Assembly: GCA_028282745.1 (NCBI GenBank)
Contig: JANQHJ010000160.1
Coordinates: 1-57,430, forward strand
Length of the DNA stretch: 57,430 nucleotides
From: Sedimentisphaerales bacterium
GTDB lineage: Bacteria > Planctomycetota > Phycisphaerae > Sedimentisphaerales > Anaerobacaceae
Direction of reading: 5' to 3'
Shown here in pieces: positions 44,233-53,600 of the stretch; the first letter of the stretch is position 1; each line of letters starts with the position of its first letter. The notes beneath the pieces are model-generated. The model saw nothing but the letters and a program-made list of their open reading frames with translations. It did not search any database and was not told where the DNA came from. The position numbers and the translations under genes were made by a program.

Positions 44233-44233
44233 G

Positions 44234-44599
44234 TCAATTAGCGACGCGTTTAACTCCATCAATCAGTTTCTTCTCATTAAAGTTAATGATCAAACCTCGT
44301 TTCAGGTTCGTAGCTTTCAAATAAGAAATTATTTGAGACATCGCCACTTCAGGCAGTTTATTGATCGCTTTTAACTCAACTACTATCTCGCCCTCAACCA
44401 GCAGGTCGATTCTCTGGCCTTTAATCGTTTTACCTTTATAAATAATATCAGCAGGCACTTGCCTTTCAAACTTTATATCCTGCAATTCAAACTCATAACA
44501 CAAAGCTTCTTCATATATGGCCTCAAGCAATCCCGGGCCTAATTTTCTGTGGACTTCCATTGCGGCGCCAATGATCTTTTCTGTTAATTCGTCACTCAT
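44234..44599 (-). CDS. GxxExxY-family protein
   Basis: The protein has 121 residues, complete. The family motif GPGLLEAIYEEALCYE (about 22-37) contains GxxExxY. The PDDEXK-like core follows: IDLLVEGEIVVELKAI, with Asp, Glu and Lys in nuclease-like spacing, then SQIISYLKATNLKRGLIINF. The family has been proposed as a nuclease-fold or repair-related protein but has no settled function. It is widely scattered and is frequently found next to short CTCTGTGG repeats, as here: the ATG follows a GCCACAGAGG-type repeat. It is inserted within the trp operon, 92 bases after trpE. Confidence 0.88.
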   Translation of the reverse strand: MSDELTEKIIGAAMEVHRKLGPGLLEAIYEEALCYEFELQDIKFERQVPADIIYKGKTIKGQRIDLLVEGEIVVELKAINKLPEVAMSQIISYLKATNLKRGLIINFNEKKLIDGVKRVAN

Positions 44600-44605
44600 T
44601 TTATA

Positions 44606-44684
44606 TCTCTGTATACTCTGTGACCTCTGTGGCCATTATTTTTTTTACCTCTGTGCTCTCTGTGGCCTCTGTGGCCTCTGTGGC
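44606..44684 (+). repeat. CTCTGTGG repeat cluster upstream of GxxExxY gene
   Basis: It contains the second copy of the 39-nt direct repeat (44628-44666) and then two more CTCTGTGGC units. On the coding strand it reads GCCACAGAGG, placed just before the GxxExxY ATG and after the trpE stop. It is not a CRISPR array, because there are no spacers. Confidence 0.85.
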
Positions 44685-44691
44685 AAAATAT

Positions 44692-46305
44692 TTAATCCCT
44701 TATCTGTGGCTTATTTTCTTTCAGCGAACGCATACAAGAACCAGCCTTGTGTTCGGTCTCTTCGAACTCACTTTTCGCAATACTGTCATGCACGATCCCA
44801 GCCCCGACCCGAATATACGCCGTATTATTCTTAACCTGCAGCGAGCGTATCGTAATACAGCTGTCGAACTGCCCGTCAACTGTCAGGTACATCACCGCTC
44901 CACCGTAATAACCGCGCTTCGTTTTCTCTAACTGTCGGATTATTTTCATCGCTTCGATCTTAGGTGCACCGGTCAGTGTCCCCATATTCATCGTCGCCAG
45001 ATACGCGCTAAGAGCGTCGAGATCTTTTCGAAGCACACCTTTTACATTACTGACCAGATGCTGAACCGATTCGTACTTCTCCGCAATTAATAATTCAGTT
45101 ACTACTCGGCTGCCCGGCTCAGCCACTCTCGCTATATCGTTTCGAGCCAAGTCAACCAGCATTATATGCTCAGCCAATTCTTTTCGATCGAGCTTAAGCT
45201 CCGCCTCATATCTAAAATCGGTATCAACGTCAACCTTACCGTCGATCTGCCCGCGCGGCTTTGTCCCGGCAATAGGCCGTATTTCGACACTTCGCTGCTC
45301 TGTCCCACTAACACGTAAATTCAATTCCGGGCTCGAACCGGTTAATATCGTATTGGGCGTATTCAGATAGAACATATACGGCGACGGGTTCAACTGCCAC
45401 AGTTTCTTATAAATATCAAGAGCCTCCTGCCTGCACTCGATCATCTTTGTCCGCGACAGCACCACCTGGAAAATATCGCCGTCGATAATATGCTTCTTAG
45501 CCGTCCGAACCATTTCCTCATAATCTTCCTGGCTCGTATCACTGCTTATCTGCCCGATCCCGCCGTCATTTTCTTTCACAGCCGGCGTATCGAACCGCAC
45601 GATATTCTGATAATAATCGAAACAATCCTGTGCCTCCTGTATAGCCTCGTCCCGGTCACCGTCCGTTACTATCACATTGACCACCACAAAGCCCTGGTTG
45701 TGCTCATGGTCCATCAGGAAAATATTGTCGGCGAAATACAACTCGTAATCGGGATTGCCCAGCAGGTCGTTTTCACTTGCCGGCAGCTTTTCGAACTGAT
45801 CGATAAAATCATAACTAAGCGCCCCTAACAATCCGCAAGTTACTCTAAAAGGCTTACTCGCTAATTTGAACGAAAAAGCCACCGCCCTTAGAACATCCAT
45901 CTGGTTGGTAACACTAAGCCTGCTCTGCTCGTCGATTATCTCATCGACCTGCTTGATCTTACCTGTTATCTGTTCATCCCCGAAATCAACCGACTCGCAA
46001 AAGCTGAATCTTTCCTCACCGCTCGCCAGATACCGAAGCATTCTTTTGCCGGTCTTATTCAGAGCCCTGATAACAAAATCCTGCCCTGTCCCCGACAGAT
46101 ACAACGCAGGCTTCGCCGTCCCGAAACTAAGCGCTGCTGTACCCGCCAGGTACTCTCTCGACTCGAAAAAGCAACTGTTCTTAGCCCTGCCGTAGTCACT
46201 TATCTTAGCGAAAAAGTCCATAGGATCGTCCATCGGAATCTGCTTGACGATAGGCACTATTTCGCCCGGCTTGGCACTATTGATTATTGATTTATAGTCT
46301 TCCAT
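44692..46305 (-). CDS. trpE: Anthranilate synthase component I
   Basis: The protein has 537 residues. It makes anthranilate from chorismate with TrpG. The chorismate-binding domain ends with the family signatures LTGAPKIEAM and VGAGIVHDSIAKSEFEETEHKA. The N-terminal domain contains the Trp feedback pocket region, but I did not verify the exact residues. ATG 46305 has a strong AGGTGAGG ribosome site. It is the first structural gene after the attenuator, followed by GxxExxY, not trpG. Confidence 0.96.
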   Translation of the reverse strand: MEDYKSIINSAKPGEIVPIVKQIPMDDPMDFFAKISDYGRAKNSCFFESREYLAGTAALSFGTAKPALYLSGTGQDFVIRALNKTGKRMLRYLASGEERFSFCESVDFGDEQITGKIKQVDEIIDEQSRLSVTNQMDVLRAVAFSFKLASKPFRVTCGLLGALSYDFIDQFEKLPASENDLLGNPDYELYFADNIFLMDHEHNQGFVVVNVIVTDGDRDEAIQEAQDCFDYYQNIVRFDTPAVKENDGGIGQISSDTSQEDYEEMVRTAKKHIIDGDIFQVVLSRTKMIECRQEALDIYKKLWQLNPSPYMFYLNTPNTILTGSSPELNLRVSGTEQRSVEIRPIAGTKPRGQIDGKVDVDTDFRYEAELKLDRKELAEHIMLVDLARNDIARVAEPGSRVVTELLIAEKYESVQHLVSNVKGVLRKDLDALSAYLATMNMGTLTGAPKIEAMKIIRQLEKTKRGYYGGAVMYLTVDGQFDSCITIRSLQVKNNTAYIRVGAGIVHDSIAKSEFEETEHKAGSCMRSLKENKPQIRD

Positions 46306-46359
46306 ATCCTCACCTTAATTTTTGCTAATTTTTAGCCGTTATTCGCTCCAAATACAAAC

Positions 46360-46390
46360 AAAAAAAGCGGCCTGCTTTTCGGCAGGCCGC
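46360..46390 (-). terminator. Attenuator terminator of the trp operon
   Basis: A nine-base perfect stem GCGGCCTGC/GCAGGCCGC with a six-base loop and a seven-T tail on the minus strand, 53 bases after the leader stop codon. It is the segment 3-4 structure of the attenuator. Confidence 0.92.
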
Positions 46391-46442
46391 GAACTACATC
46401 TTCCTCACTACTTAAGTTGTAAAATTATCGCTTGCCTGCTGT

Positions 46443-46493
46443 TTATTTAACAGGCCACCACCAGTTCTGGCTGTTGCGATAATCATTCTTCAT
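46443..46493 (-). CDS. trpL: trp leader peptide (16 residues)
   Basis: The reading frame is MKNDYRNSQNWWWPVK followed by TAA. Three adjacent TGG codons lie at 46463-46455 of a 16-codon frame directly before an attenuator. No Shine-Dalgarno is visible. The predicted transcription start is within about five bases of the ATG (see promoter), so initiation may be on a nearly leaderless RNA. Confidence 0.88.
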   Translation of the reverse strand: MKNDYRNSQNWWWPVK

Positions 46494-46500
46494 AACAACA

Positions 46501-46531
46501 ATATTAAACCAAAAAATGAGCCTTTTGTCAA
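46501..46531 (-). promoter_or_regulatory. trp operon promoter
   Basis: On the minus strand, TTGACA (46531-46526), a 17-base spacer and TTTAAT (46508-46503). A second candidate -10, TAATAT (46506-46501), overlaps it. Either predicts transcription beginning 0-5 bases before the leader ATG at 46493. It lies in the 59 bases between the leader and the tkt stop, so trp has its own promoter. Confidence 0.8.
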
Positions 46532-46552
46532 GGTAGTACATCAAAATCAGCC

Positions 46553-48562
46553 TTAGCCAACCAGTTTTCGGGCAGCCAAGGCAACATTTTCGGCAGTTAT
46601 CCCAAAATCTTCGTACAAATTTTTATAAGGAGCCGATTTACCAAAATTCTTCATGCCTATAAAAACACCTTTTTCGCCGAGATACTTTTCCCAGCCCTGC
46701 CCGATCGCCGCTTCGACCGCCACTCTCGCCTTAACACCCGGCGGCAATACGGAATCTTTATATCCTTGGCTCTGCTCTTCGAACAATTCCCAGCAAGGCA
46801 TTGACACAACCTGTGCCTTAACACCCCGGCTCTCCAAAGCCTCTGCAGCTTCGAGAGCAACACTTACTTCCGAACCGCTCGACATGATTAACACGTCAGG
46901 ATTCTCGCAAGGCTTGAGCGCGTAAGCGCCCTTTTCAAGATTACTCGCCGATGCGTATTTTTCCTGATCGATAACCGGCACTCCCTGCCGCGTCAGCAGC
47001 AGTGCAACCGGCCCGTCAGTATATTCCAGAGTATGCTTCCACGCATAAGCTGTCTCATTCGCGTCGGCAGGCCGGATCACCTTAAGATTCGGCATCGCCC
47101 GCAGCGACGGCAAATGCTCGACAGGTTGATGTGTCGGCCCATCCTCGCCAAGCCCGATACTGTCATGTGTAAACAAAAACACACTCGGATACCCGCTCAT
47201 CGCCGCAACTCTGATCGATGGCCGCATATAATCGCTGAACACAAAGAATGTCCCGCCATAAGCTCTACAAGGCTTGCTTATCGAGATACCATTAAGTATC
47301 GCCCCCATCGCGTGCTCACGAACACCAAACCGCAGATACCTGCCGCCAGGATTATCTTTCTGGAAATCACTCGCCCCTTCGAACTTTGTATTATTCGATG
47401 GTGTCAGATCAGCCGAGCCACCCATTATAAAAGGCATCTTCTCCATAACAGCATTCAGCGTTGCCGCCGATGCCTTACGAGTAGCGATAGTCTTTTCGGT
47501 GCCGAACTTCGGCAGCATTTCTTCAATATCGAAACCAACTTTCCCCTCGACCGCTGACATCAACTGCTCAGCCAATTCCGGATACTGCTTGGCATACTTA
47601 TTGAATTTCCTCTGCCATGACTTCTGGGCCTTGATCCCAGCCTCGCGAACCTGCAACATGTGCTCTTTAGCTTCGTCCGGAATAAAGAAAGTCTTTTCCG
47701 GGTCCCAGCCGAAGTTCCGCTTCATTTGTTTTATTTCATCCACACCCAGCGGTGCACCGTGCGCATCTGCCGTACCTTGCTTATTTGGGCTGCCGAACCC
47801 GATATGCGTTCGCAGTTTGATAATGGTCGGCCGAGTTTTTTCTCTTTTAGCCTGCTTCAACGCCTTCTCGATCGCCGCAACATCATTACCGTCACCGTCA
47901 ATAACGATCACCCGCCAACCGTAAGCCTTATACCTACCCGCAACATCTTCGGTAAAAGCAAGATCTGTATCACCATCAATTGAAATACGATTGTCATCGT
48001 AAATAACAACAAGATTATTCAGCCCTAAGTGCCCAGCCAGAGAAGAAGCCTCACCAGAAACACCTTCCTGCAGGTCACCGTCACCGGCTATCACATAGAT
48101 ACTGTTATCGATAATATCAAATCCTTCGCGATTGAAATACGACCCCAGGTACTTCTGGGCTATCGCCATACCAACCGCGTTACTTATTCCCTGCCCCAGG
48201 GGCCCCGTCGTTGCCTCTACTCCAAGCTCCGGGTTATATTCAGGGTGCCCCGGCGTCTTACTGCCGAGCTGGCGGAAATCTTTTATATCATCCAGGCTGA
48301 TGTCATACCCGCAAAGATGCATCAATGAGTACAGCAGCATACTGCCGTGTCCGGCGCTGAGAATAAATCTGTCGCGATTGATCCATTGCGGATCAGCCGG
48401 ATTATGCCTCATCAGCTTCGTCCAAAGCAAATACCCCGTAGGCGCCATACCTATTGGCATACCCGGATGCCCGCTATTGGCTTTCTGAACGCCATCTGCG
48501 GATAGAAAACGGATAGTATCAATGCACAATTTCTCGAGTTCACTCATCAACACGTCAGCCAT
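46553..48562 (-). CDS. tkt: Transketolase
   Basis: The protein has 669 residues, standard length. This thiamine diphosphate enzyme shuttles two-carbon units in the pentose phosphate pathway. Conserved parts are SGHPGMPIGMAP, DRFILSAGHGSML, the ThDP motif GDGDLQEG (near 155), LTRQGVP and EDGPTHQPVEHL. AGAAGGA precedes the ATG. It makes erythrose-4-phosphate, a precursor of aromatic amino acids, and sits directly upstream of trp. The trp promoter lies after its stop. Confidence 0.97.
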   Translation of the reverse strand: MADVLMSELEKLCIDTIRFLSADGVQKANSGHPGMPIGMAPTGYLLWTKLMRHNPADPQWINRDRFILSAGHGSMLLYSLMHLCGYDISLDDIKDFRQLGSKTPGHPEYNPELGVEATTGPLGQGISNAVGMAIAQKYLGSYFNREGFDIIDNSIYVIAGDGDLQEGVSGEASSLAGHLGLNNLVVIYDDNRISIDGDTDLAFTEDVAGRYKAYGWRVIVIDGDGNDVAAIEKALKQAKREKTRPTIIKLRTHIGFGSPNKQGTADAHGAPLGVDEIKQMKRNFGWDPEKTFFIPDEAKEHMLQVREAGIKAQKSWQRKFNKYAKQYPELAEQLMSAVEGKVGFDIEEMLPKFGTEKTIATRKASAATLNAVMEKMPFIMGGSADLTPSNNTKFEGASDFQKDNPGGRYLRFGVREHAMGAILNGISISKPCRAYGGTFFVFSDYMRPSIRVAAMSGYPSVFLFTHDSIGLGEDGPTHQPVEHLPSLRAMPNLKVIRPADANETAYAWKHTLEYTDGPVALLLTRQGVPVIDQEKYASASNLEKGAYALKPCENPDVLIMSSGSEVSVALEAAEALESRGVKAQVVSMPCWELFEEQSQGYKDSVLPPGVKARVAVEAAIGQGWEKYLGEKGVFIGMKNFGKSAPYKNLYEDFGITAENVALAARKLVG

Positions 48563-48663
48563 AAATCCTTCTCTATATCACCATAAGCACAATTCAATGG
48601 AAACAAGGCGGGTAGAATAACTTTTTATCACTGCTTCTGCAAGTCTTTATTGCGGTATCCAGC

Positions 48664-49797
48664 CTAATCGAGCATTTCCCCGATGATCTCGACCAAACGC
48701 TGCGATGGATGATCTTCTGCAAGCGGCCCTACTAATTCGATCAAAGCATCGCTCGTATCGATAAGTGACTCTTTATTGTTCAGTTGCAAGGCTATCTTTT
48801 CGACTATCGGCTCGACTGCGTCGAAGTATGGCATATACTCCGGCACCAGTTCATGCTGAGCCAGTATATTCACCAGCGAAAGATATGGCGTTGTCACAAG
48901 CCACTTGCCCACCAACAGCCAAAGAAGCTTGCTCGACTGATATAATATACTCATCGGGCATCCCGCCGCCGCCGCCTGCAGCGTTGCCGACCCGCTCGCA
49001 ACTACCGTATAGTCGCTCTCTTTCGCCGTATCATAAACATTGCCGACATTATAAACACACTCAAAACCGTCTATCTCATTAGCCTGTAGAAATTCTTTCC
49101 TCTTCTCATCAACTGCCACCGCCGTAACCGTAAGCTTTGGAAATACTTCCTGCAACTGAACAGCTATATACTGCATCGGCTCCCAAAGTGTCTTTACCTC
49201 CGAATCACGCGAGCCCGGCATAAGAGCCAGCCGTGTCCACGCCGGGTTAAAACCGAGATAATACTTCTTAGCGCCGACCTCCACACCTTCCATCAACGGG
49301 TTACCTATAAAGTCGGCATGCACTCCCCGCTCACGGAACCATAACTCCTCGAACGGTAAAATACAGCAGAGTTTATCGCACCACCTCTTAAGCTTTTTAA
49401 TACGCCAAGGCGCCCACGCCCAAAGCTGAGGTGCAACATAGAAAAGAGTTTTACAACCCGCCTCTTTACCAGTTTTTGCTATGTGAAAATTAAACGCCGG
49501 CGAATCACAAACAACAGCCAGATCAACCTTATTCAGCGTAAAGTAATTCTTTACTCGATTGATGACCTTCTTGAAGTAGAATATCTGCCCGAACGCGTTA
49601 TATGTCATAGCCGCACGCTCGGTCGTTTTTTCCAGCAGCTCACACCCTGCCTTAGCCATCTTATCACCGCCGACACCTACGCATTCGACATCAAGACCGC
49701 TTTTTTTGATATTTTCTATCAATGCTGCGCAATGGCTGTCCGCGCTCGGCTCCGCAGCACTAAAAAATACCCGGTATTTGTTTTTAACATCGCCCAT
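48664..49797 (-). CDS. lpxB: Lipid-A-disaccharide synthase
   Basis: The protein has 377 residues from the ATG at 49797. It is a GT19 glycosyltransferase that joins two acylated glucosamines in lipid A. Conserved segments are AAEPSADSHCAAL, SPAFNFHIAK, YVAPQLWAWAPWRIKKLK, IGNPLMEGV and LMPGSRDSEVK. The donor site reads ASGSATLQAAAAGCPM; the position normally Glu in TLE is Gln here. ATG 49797 is used because the extra N-terminus of the longer frame lacks family similarity. It stands alone, but with lptFG it implies an LPS outer membrane. Confidence 0.93.
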   Translation of the reverse strand: MGDVKNKYRVFFSAAEPSADSHCAALIENIKKSGLDVECVGVGGDKMAKAGCELLEKTTERAAMTYNAFGQIFYFKKVINRVKNYFTLNKVDLAVVCDSPAFNFHIAKTGKEAGCKTLFYVAPQLWAWAPWRIKKLKRWCDKLCCILPFEELWFRERGVHADFIGNPLMEGVEVGAKKYYLGFNPAWTRLALMPGSRDSEVKTLWEPMQYIAVQLQEVFPKLTVTAVAVDEKRKEFLQANEIDGFECVYNVGNVYDTAKESDYTVVASGSATLQAAAAGCPMSILYQSSKLLWLLVGKWLVTTPYLSLVNILAQHELVPEYMPYFDAVEPIVEKIALQLNNKESLIDTSDALIELVGPLAEDHPSQRLVEIIGEMLD

Positions 49798-50047
49798 AGA
49801 ACCGCTTTTAATACCAAGATTTTTACAAAACAGCAACCTTTTAGCTTAAAATATCCGCTATTAATCAAAAACTATACTTTTATTTATATTAAAATTATCC
49901 CCACAGCCGTTATATAATACAGATAAGCAAAATTAGCAATGCAGCAATAGCATATACTGTAGTTTAGCTTTATTGCCCTGTGTTATCATAAAGCTGGTGC
50001 ATTAAAATTTTAATTTCGACTTTTTTAGGACTTAGGAATTAGGATTT

Positions 50048-50062
50048 CTCGGCTAAGCCGAG
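50048..50062. repeat. Short palindrome upstream of the ECF sigma gene
   Basis: CTCGGCT-A-AGCCGAG is a perfect seven-base inverted repeat, 22 bases before the ECF sigma ATG. It may be an operator or a leader hairpin; the function is not known. Confidence 0.4.
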
Positions 50063-50084
50063 TTAGGGATTTTGGCAGATTTAT

Positions 50085-50627
50085 ATGTTCCATGACAAAC
50101 AACTCCTATGGAAACTTAAAAAAGGGGATATGGAATCCTTGCGCAAAATCTACGAAAAATATAAGGACAATATGTACACCATCGCCTATTCACTACTGAA
50201 TGACGCAGCCATGGCCGAAGATGTCCTCCACGACGTATTCATCGCTTTTTCAAGACGAGCACCAAAAATAAACCTTTATAGCTCTTTGAAAAGTTACCTG
50301 ACAACCTGCACCGTAAATAGATGCAGGGACATGTTCAGGAAAAAAATATATAAGGTCGTAGAAGTGGACAGAGCACAGGATATCCCTGCTGAAAATAACG
50401 GCCCTGAAGAATACGCCATCGACGGTGAGCATGCCGACCTCTTAACACAGGCTTTAAACCAGGTACCACTACCGCAGCGTGAAGTCATAGTTATGCACCT
50501 TCACGGCGGCTTGAAATTCAGGGAAATTGCCGACCTTCAGAATATTTCTATAAGTACAGTACAAGGCCGATACCGCTACGGCTTGGAAAAAATGCGGCAA
50601 ATTCTGGACGGGCAGATTGAACTATGA
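50085..50627 (+). CDS. ECF RNA polymerase sigma factor
   Basis: The protein has 180 residues with sigma regions 2 (about 20-85; YSLLNDAAMAEDVLHDVFIAF and LKSYLTTCTVNRCRDMFRK) and 4 (about 120-175; LPLPQREVIVMHLHGGLKFREIA, then ISISTVQGRYRYGLEKMRQ). Regions 1 and 3 are absent, which defines the extracytoplasmic-function class. The next ORF overlaps its stop by four bases (ATGA), so a large membrane protein is made with it and is the likely regulator. The target promoter is not visible here. Confidence 0.92.
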   Translation: MFHDKQLLWKLKKGDMESLRKIYEKYKDNMYTIAYSLLNDAAMAEDVLHDVFIAFSRRAPKINLYSSLKSYLTTCTVNRCRDMFRKKIYKVVEVDRAQDIPAENNGPEEYAIDGEHADLLTQALNQVPLPQREVIVMHLHGGLKFREIADLQNISISTVQGRYRYGLEKMRQILDGQIEL

Positions 50628-53600
50628 GTGCTTTTGAAAATTTAGAAAACAAAATAAAAGCTATTAAAAGACAAACCTCGCCTGATACCGACCAGCTAAT
50701 ACTGGAAGATATGGCCGCGGAGTTTCAGCGTGCAAGGAAAGTTCACCTCGCAAAGCTTAGCTCTGCATTACTAAAAATCGCCGCCGCCGTATTGATCGTC
50801 GCAGCTATAGCATTGGCCCTGTTTAATCTAAGCAACAAAGAACAAAAGAAACAATACGTAACACCTGATGAAAAGAACCAGCCAAAGGAGATTGAAGAAC
50901 AAATACAACCAGTCGAGCAAAAACATGTTATCCGGCAACCTGAAACAACTGACAAAAGCCAGCTAAAAACTGAAATGGAACAGGTAATTGCATTTGCAGA
51001 AGCCTCTGACGTCAACGGCCTGTTCGTAATGCTCGAATCAAAAGAAGTACCGGTACAAATGCTCGCCGCTACTTATCTCTCCAGGTATAACGATTTAAAA
51101 GTTTCGCAGACACTCGAAAAACACGCGGCAGAAAAATATCCCAACGACCCTGACAACTTCTTCATCCAATCTGCCGGAAAGATCAAAGAAAGGCTTGCCA
51201 CCAAAAATAAGCAGGAACCAAATGAAGTATCAATAGATGACATCAAAATGCGTCTTTATATATTAGACGAAGTAAACGAAATGCCCATCGAAGCAGTCCA
51301 GATAAAATATAGTTGTGGCTGTAATTGTGAATCTAAGAATTACATCACAGATGTTAATGGTTTCTGCCAGATCGACTTTGGCCAGAAAAAGCCTTCCTAT
51401 ATTAGCATAACTGTAACAAAGCCGGGATCTGTCCCAATGATGTTCTCATGGCAGGAAAAAATGATAGAATCTCTGCCTGAAGATTTCGCTTTCTATCTCC
51501 CAAAAAGTAAAGCTATTGGCGGCACTATAAAAAACGAAAACGATGAGCCTGTCCCTAACGCAGAACTATTTATCAGCATGTACATTGATAATGACAGAAC
51601 TGAACCATGGATACGAATTGACGACTATAAAGTAACTACAGATGCCAACGGAAGCTGGGAATGTAACGTTTTCCCACAACAGCCACACAACTTCAATGTA
51701 AAATTAAAACACCCTGAATATGGCACAACGAGAATATGGATCAATGAATCGCAGTATAAGTTCGAAGACTTTTACAATAAAAAATCTGTACTTGTAATTA
51801 AAAAGGGCACGATAATCTCAGGCATGGTCACCAGCCTCAGCGGCATACCGATTAAAAACGCCTCAGTCGCCACCGGAGAGGATCGATTTGACAACGACAG
51901 CCCAAAAACAAAAACTGATGAACAGGGCAGATTCGAATTTAAAAATTACTTGCCGATACATAACGAAAACATGGTAACACTTACCATCCAGGCTAAGGGA
52001 TATGCCCCGGAGCTAAAATTATTCAGCTACCAGGATGACATTGAATCGATCTTAATCGCCCTGGGCCCGCCTAACACTATAAAAATCCATGTTGTAGATA
52101 TTAACGATCAGCCTATAGTCGGAGCTGGAGTTGATGCTGAAAGATGGCGAGGCAAAAGAAGTCTCTCATGGAATAGAAAAACAAATAAAAAAGGCAGGGT
52201 CACATGGAACAATGCCCCAGCCGACGAAGTGCTTATCGACATATACCATAGAAATCATATGCGCATTTCGGACCAACCTTTAGTCGCTAATGATCAGGAG
52301 TATAAACTTGTCATGCTGCCGCCGCTCGTTATTAGCGGAAATGTAATTGACGACGAAACGAATGAGCCAATTTCTGACTTTGCTGTAACAAAAGGCATAC
52401 GATGGGAAAACGGGTCAATACACTGGAAAGAGCCTTCACAATATGGTTATGATGGTCAATTCTATAACGGCCGATACCAGATGAAGATAACTCATCCATA
52501 TCCAGGCCACCTGCTGCGAATAGACGCCAAAGGATACCTCCCGCAAAAATCAAGAGTATTCGACAGCAACGAAGCATCTGTAAGCTATAACTTCAGGCTA
52601 AAGAAAGGAGCTGGCAACACCAGCATCGTTTACGAACCAAACAACGCACCCGCTGCAAATGCCCAGGTTTATATAGTTACAAACCAATACATTTCCTTTC
52701 AAAACAACAAACCTACAAATCGATTGGATAGTTCTCTGTTTACCCAAACCGCAGAAGATGGCACTCTTTTCCTTAAGCCACTATTATCCAATTCACCCTA
52801 TAAGCTTGTGATTATTCATGACAAGGGTTTTGCCGAGCTAACAAAAGAGCAATGGCTGCAGGATCCTAATATTACTCTCCAGAAATGGGGGCGGGTAGAG
52901 GGAGTTCTGTATAGCGGATTAAATGTCTCACCTCAAGACGGCATCCGCCTTTACACTACGCATTCATACACTGCCGATCCGAATAACATTCGATACTATT
53001 ACAACATCGACACTGTTACCGATTCGAATGGCCGTTTTGTCATGAACAAGGTAAAGCCAGGCGAAACCAAGATAGCCCGAAAAATCACCACTAACAGTGG
53101 CAGAACCACAACAATGAGCGATTCAAAAACCATCGAGGTAATTGCCGGGAAAACAACAAATGTTGAAATTGGCGGAGGCGGAAGAATAGTAACCGGCCAG
53201 CTCGTAAAAAATTCTCAAATACAGAATACCACACAATTGTCATATATTGGTTGCAGCCTGACCCCATCGATTGCAAAACAGTTTGAACTGGAAAAGATTT
53301 ACGCTGAGTTTGACTACCCCCGGCCGGACAATTTCGATCAAATGACTTATTCAGAAGTGACAAAATGGTATAGGGACTGGGTAGCTTCTGAAGAAGGAAA
53401 AGAATTCCAACAGCAAATCCAGGAACACTTTGAGAAAATCCAAATAACTCATAAAAATTATAACGTTCTCGTTGAAAACGACGGCACCTTTAAAGTCATA
53501 GATGTCTTGCCCGGCCGATATACACTCTCGGCAAACCTAAGAAGGCCTGACCGCCACGGACATTCCGATTACACAAAACCAATAGTCGCGGAAATTGAAT

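Larger units (their letters stand above)
46360..46493 (-). promoter_or_regulatory. trp transcription attenuator
   Basis: Four competing segments are seen on the minus strand. Segment 1 is GGCCTGTT (46456-46449), over the last Trp codon and the Pro-Val part of the leader frame. Segment 2 is AACAGCAGGC (46443-46434). Segment 3 is GCGGCCTGC (46390-46382). Segment 4 is GCAGGCCGC (46375-46367), followed by seven T. Segments 1-2 pair as a pause hairpin that is extended by ATTATCGC/GCGATAAT (46483-46476 with 46431-46424). Segments 2-3 share six complementary bases (GCAGGC with GCCTGC) as antiterminator, and 3-4 form the terminator. Stalling at the Trp codons would free segment 2. Confidence 0.9.

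Noticed and set aside
44649-44684. Tandem CTCTGTGG units as a CRISPR array
   Set aside because: The units are contiguous, without spacers, and share one short core. No cas genes are present.
44517-44834. Cys-rich ORF with CALCGLCGLCG
   Set aside because: The Cys/Gly/Leu pattern is only the translation of CTCTGTGG repeats on the strand opposite to trpE and GxxExxY.
46360-46390. Plain terminator of tkt
   Set aside because: It lies 160 bases beyond the tkt stop, after a promoter and a leader peptide, and its stems compete with upstream segments. The attenuator reading explains all parts.
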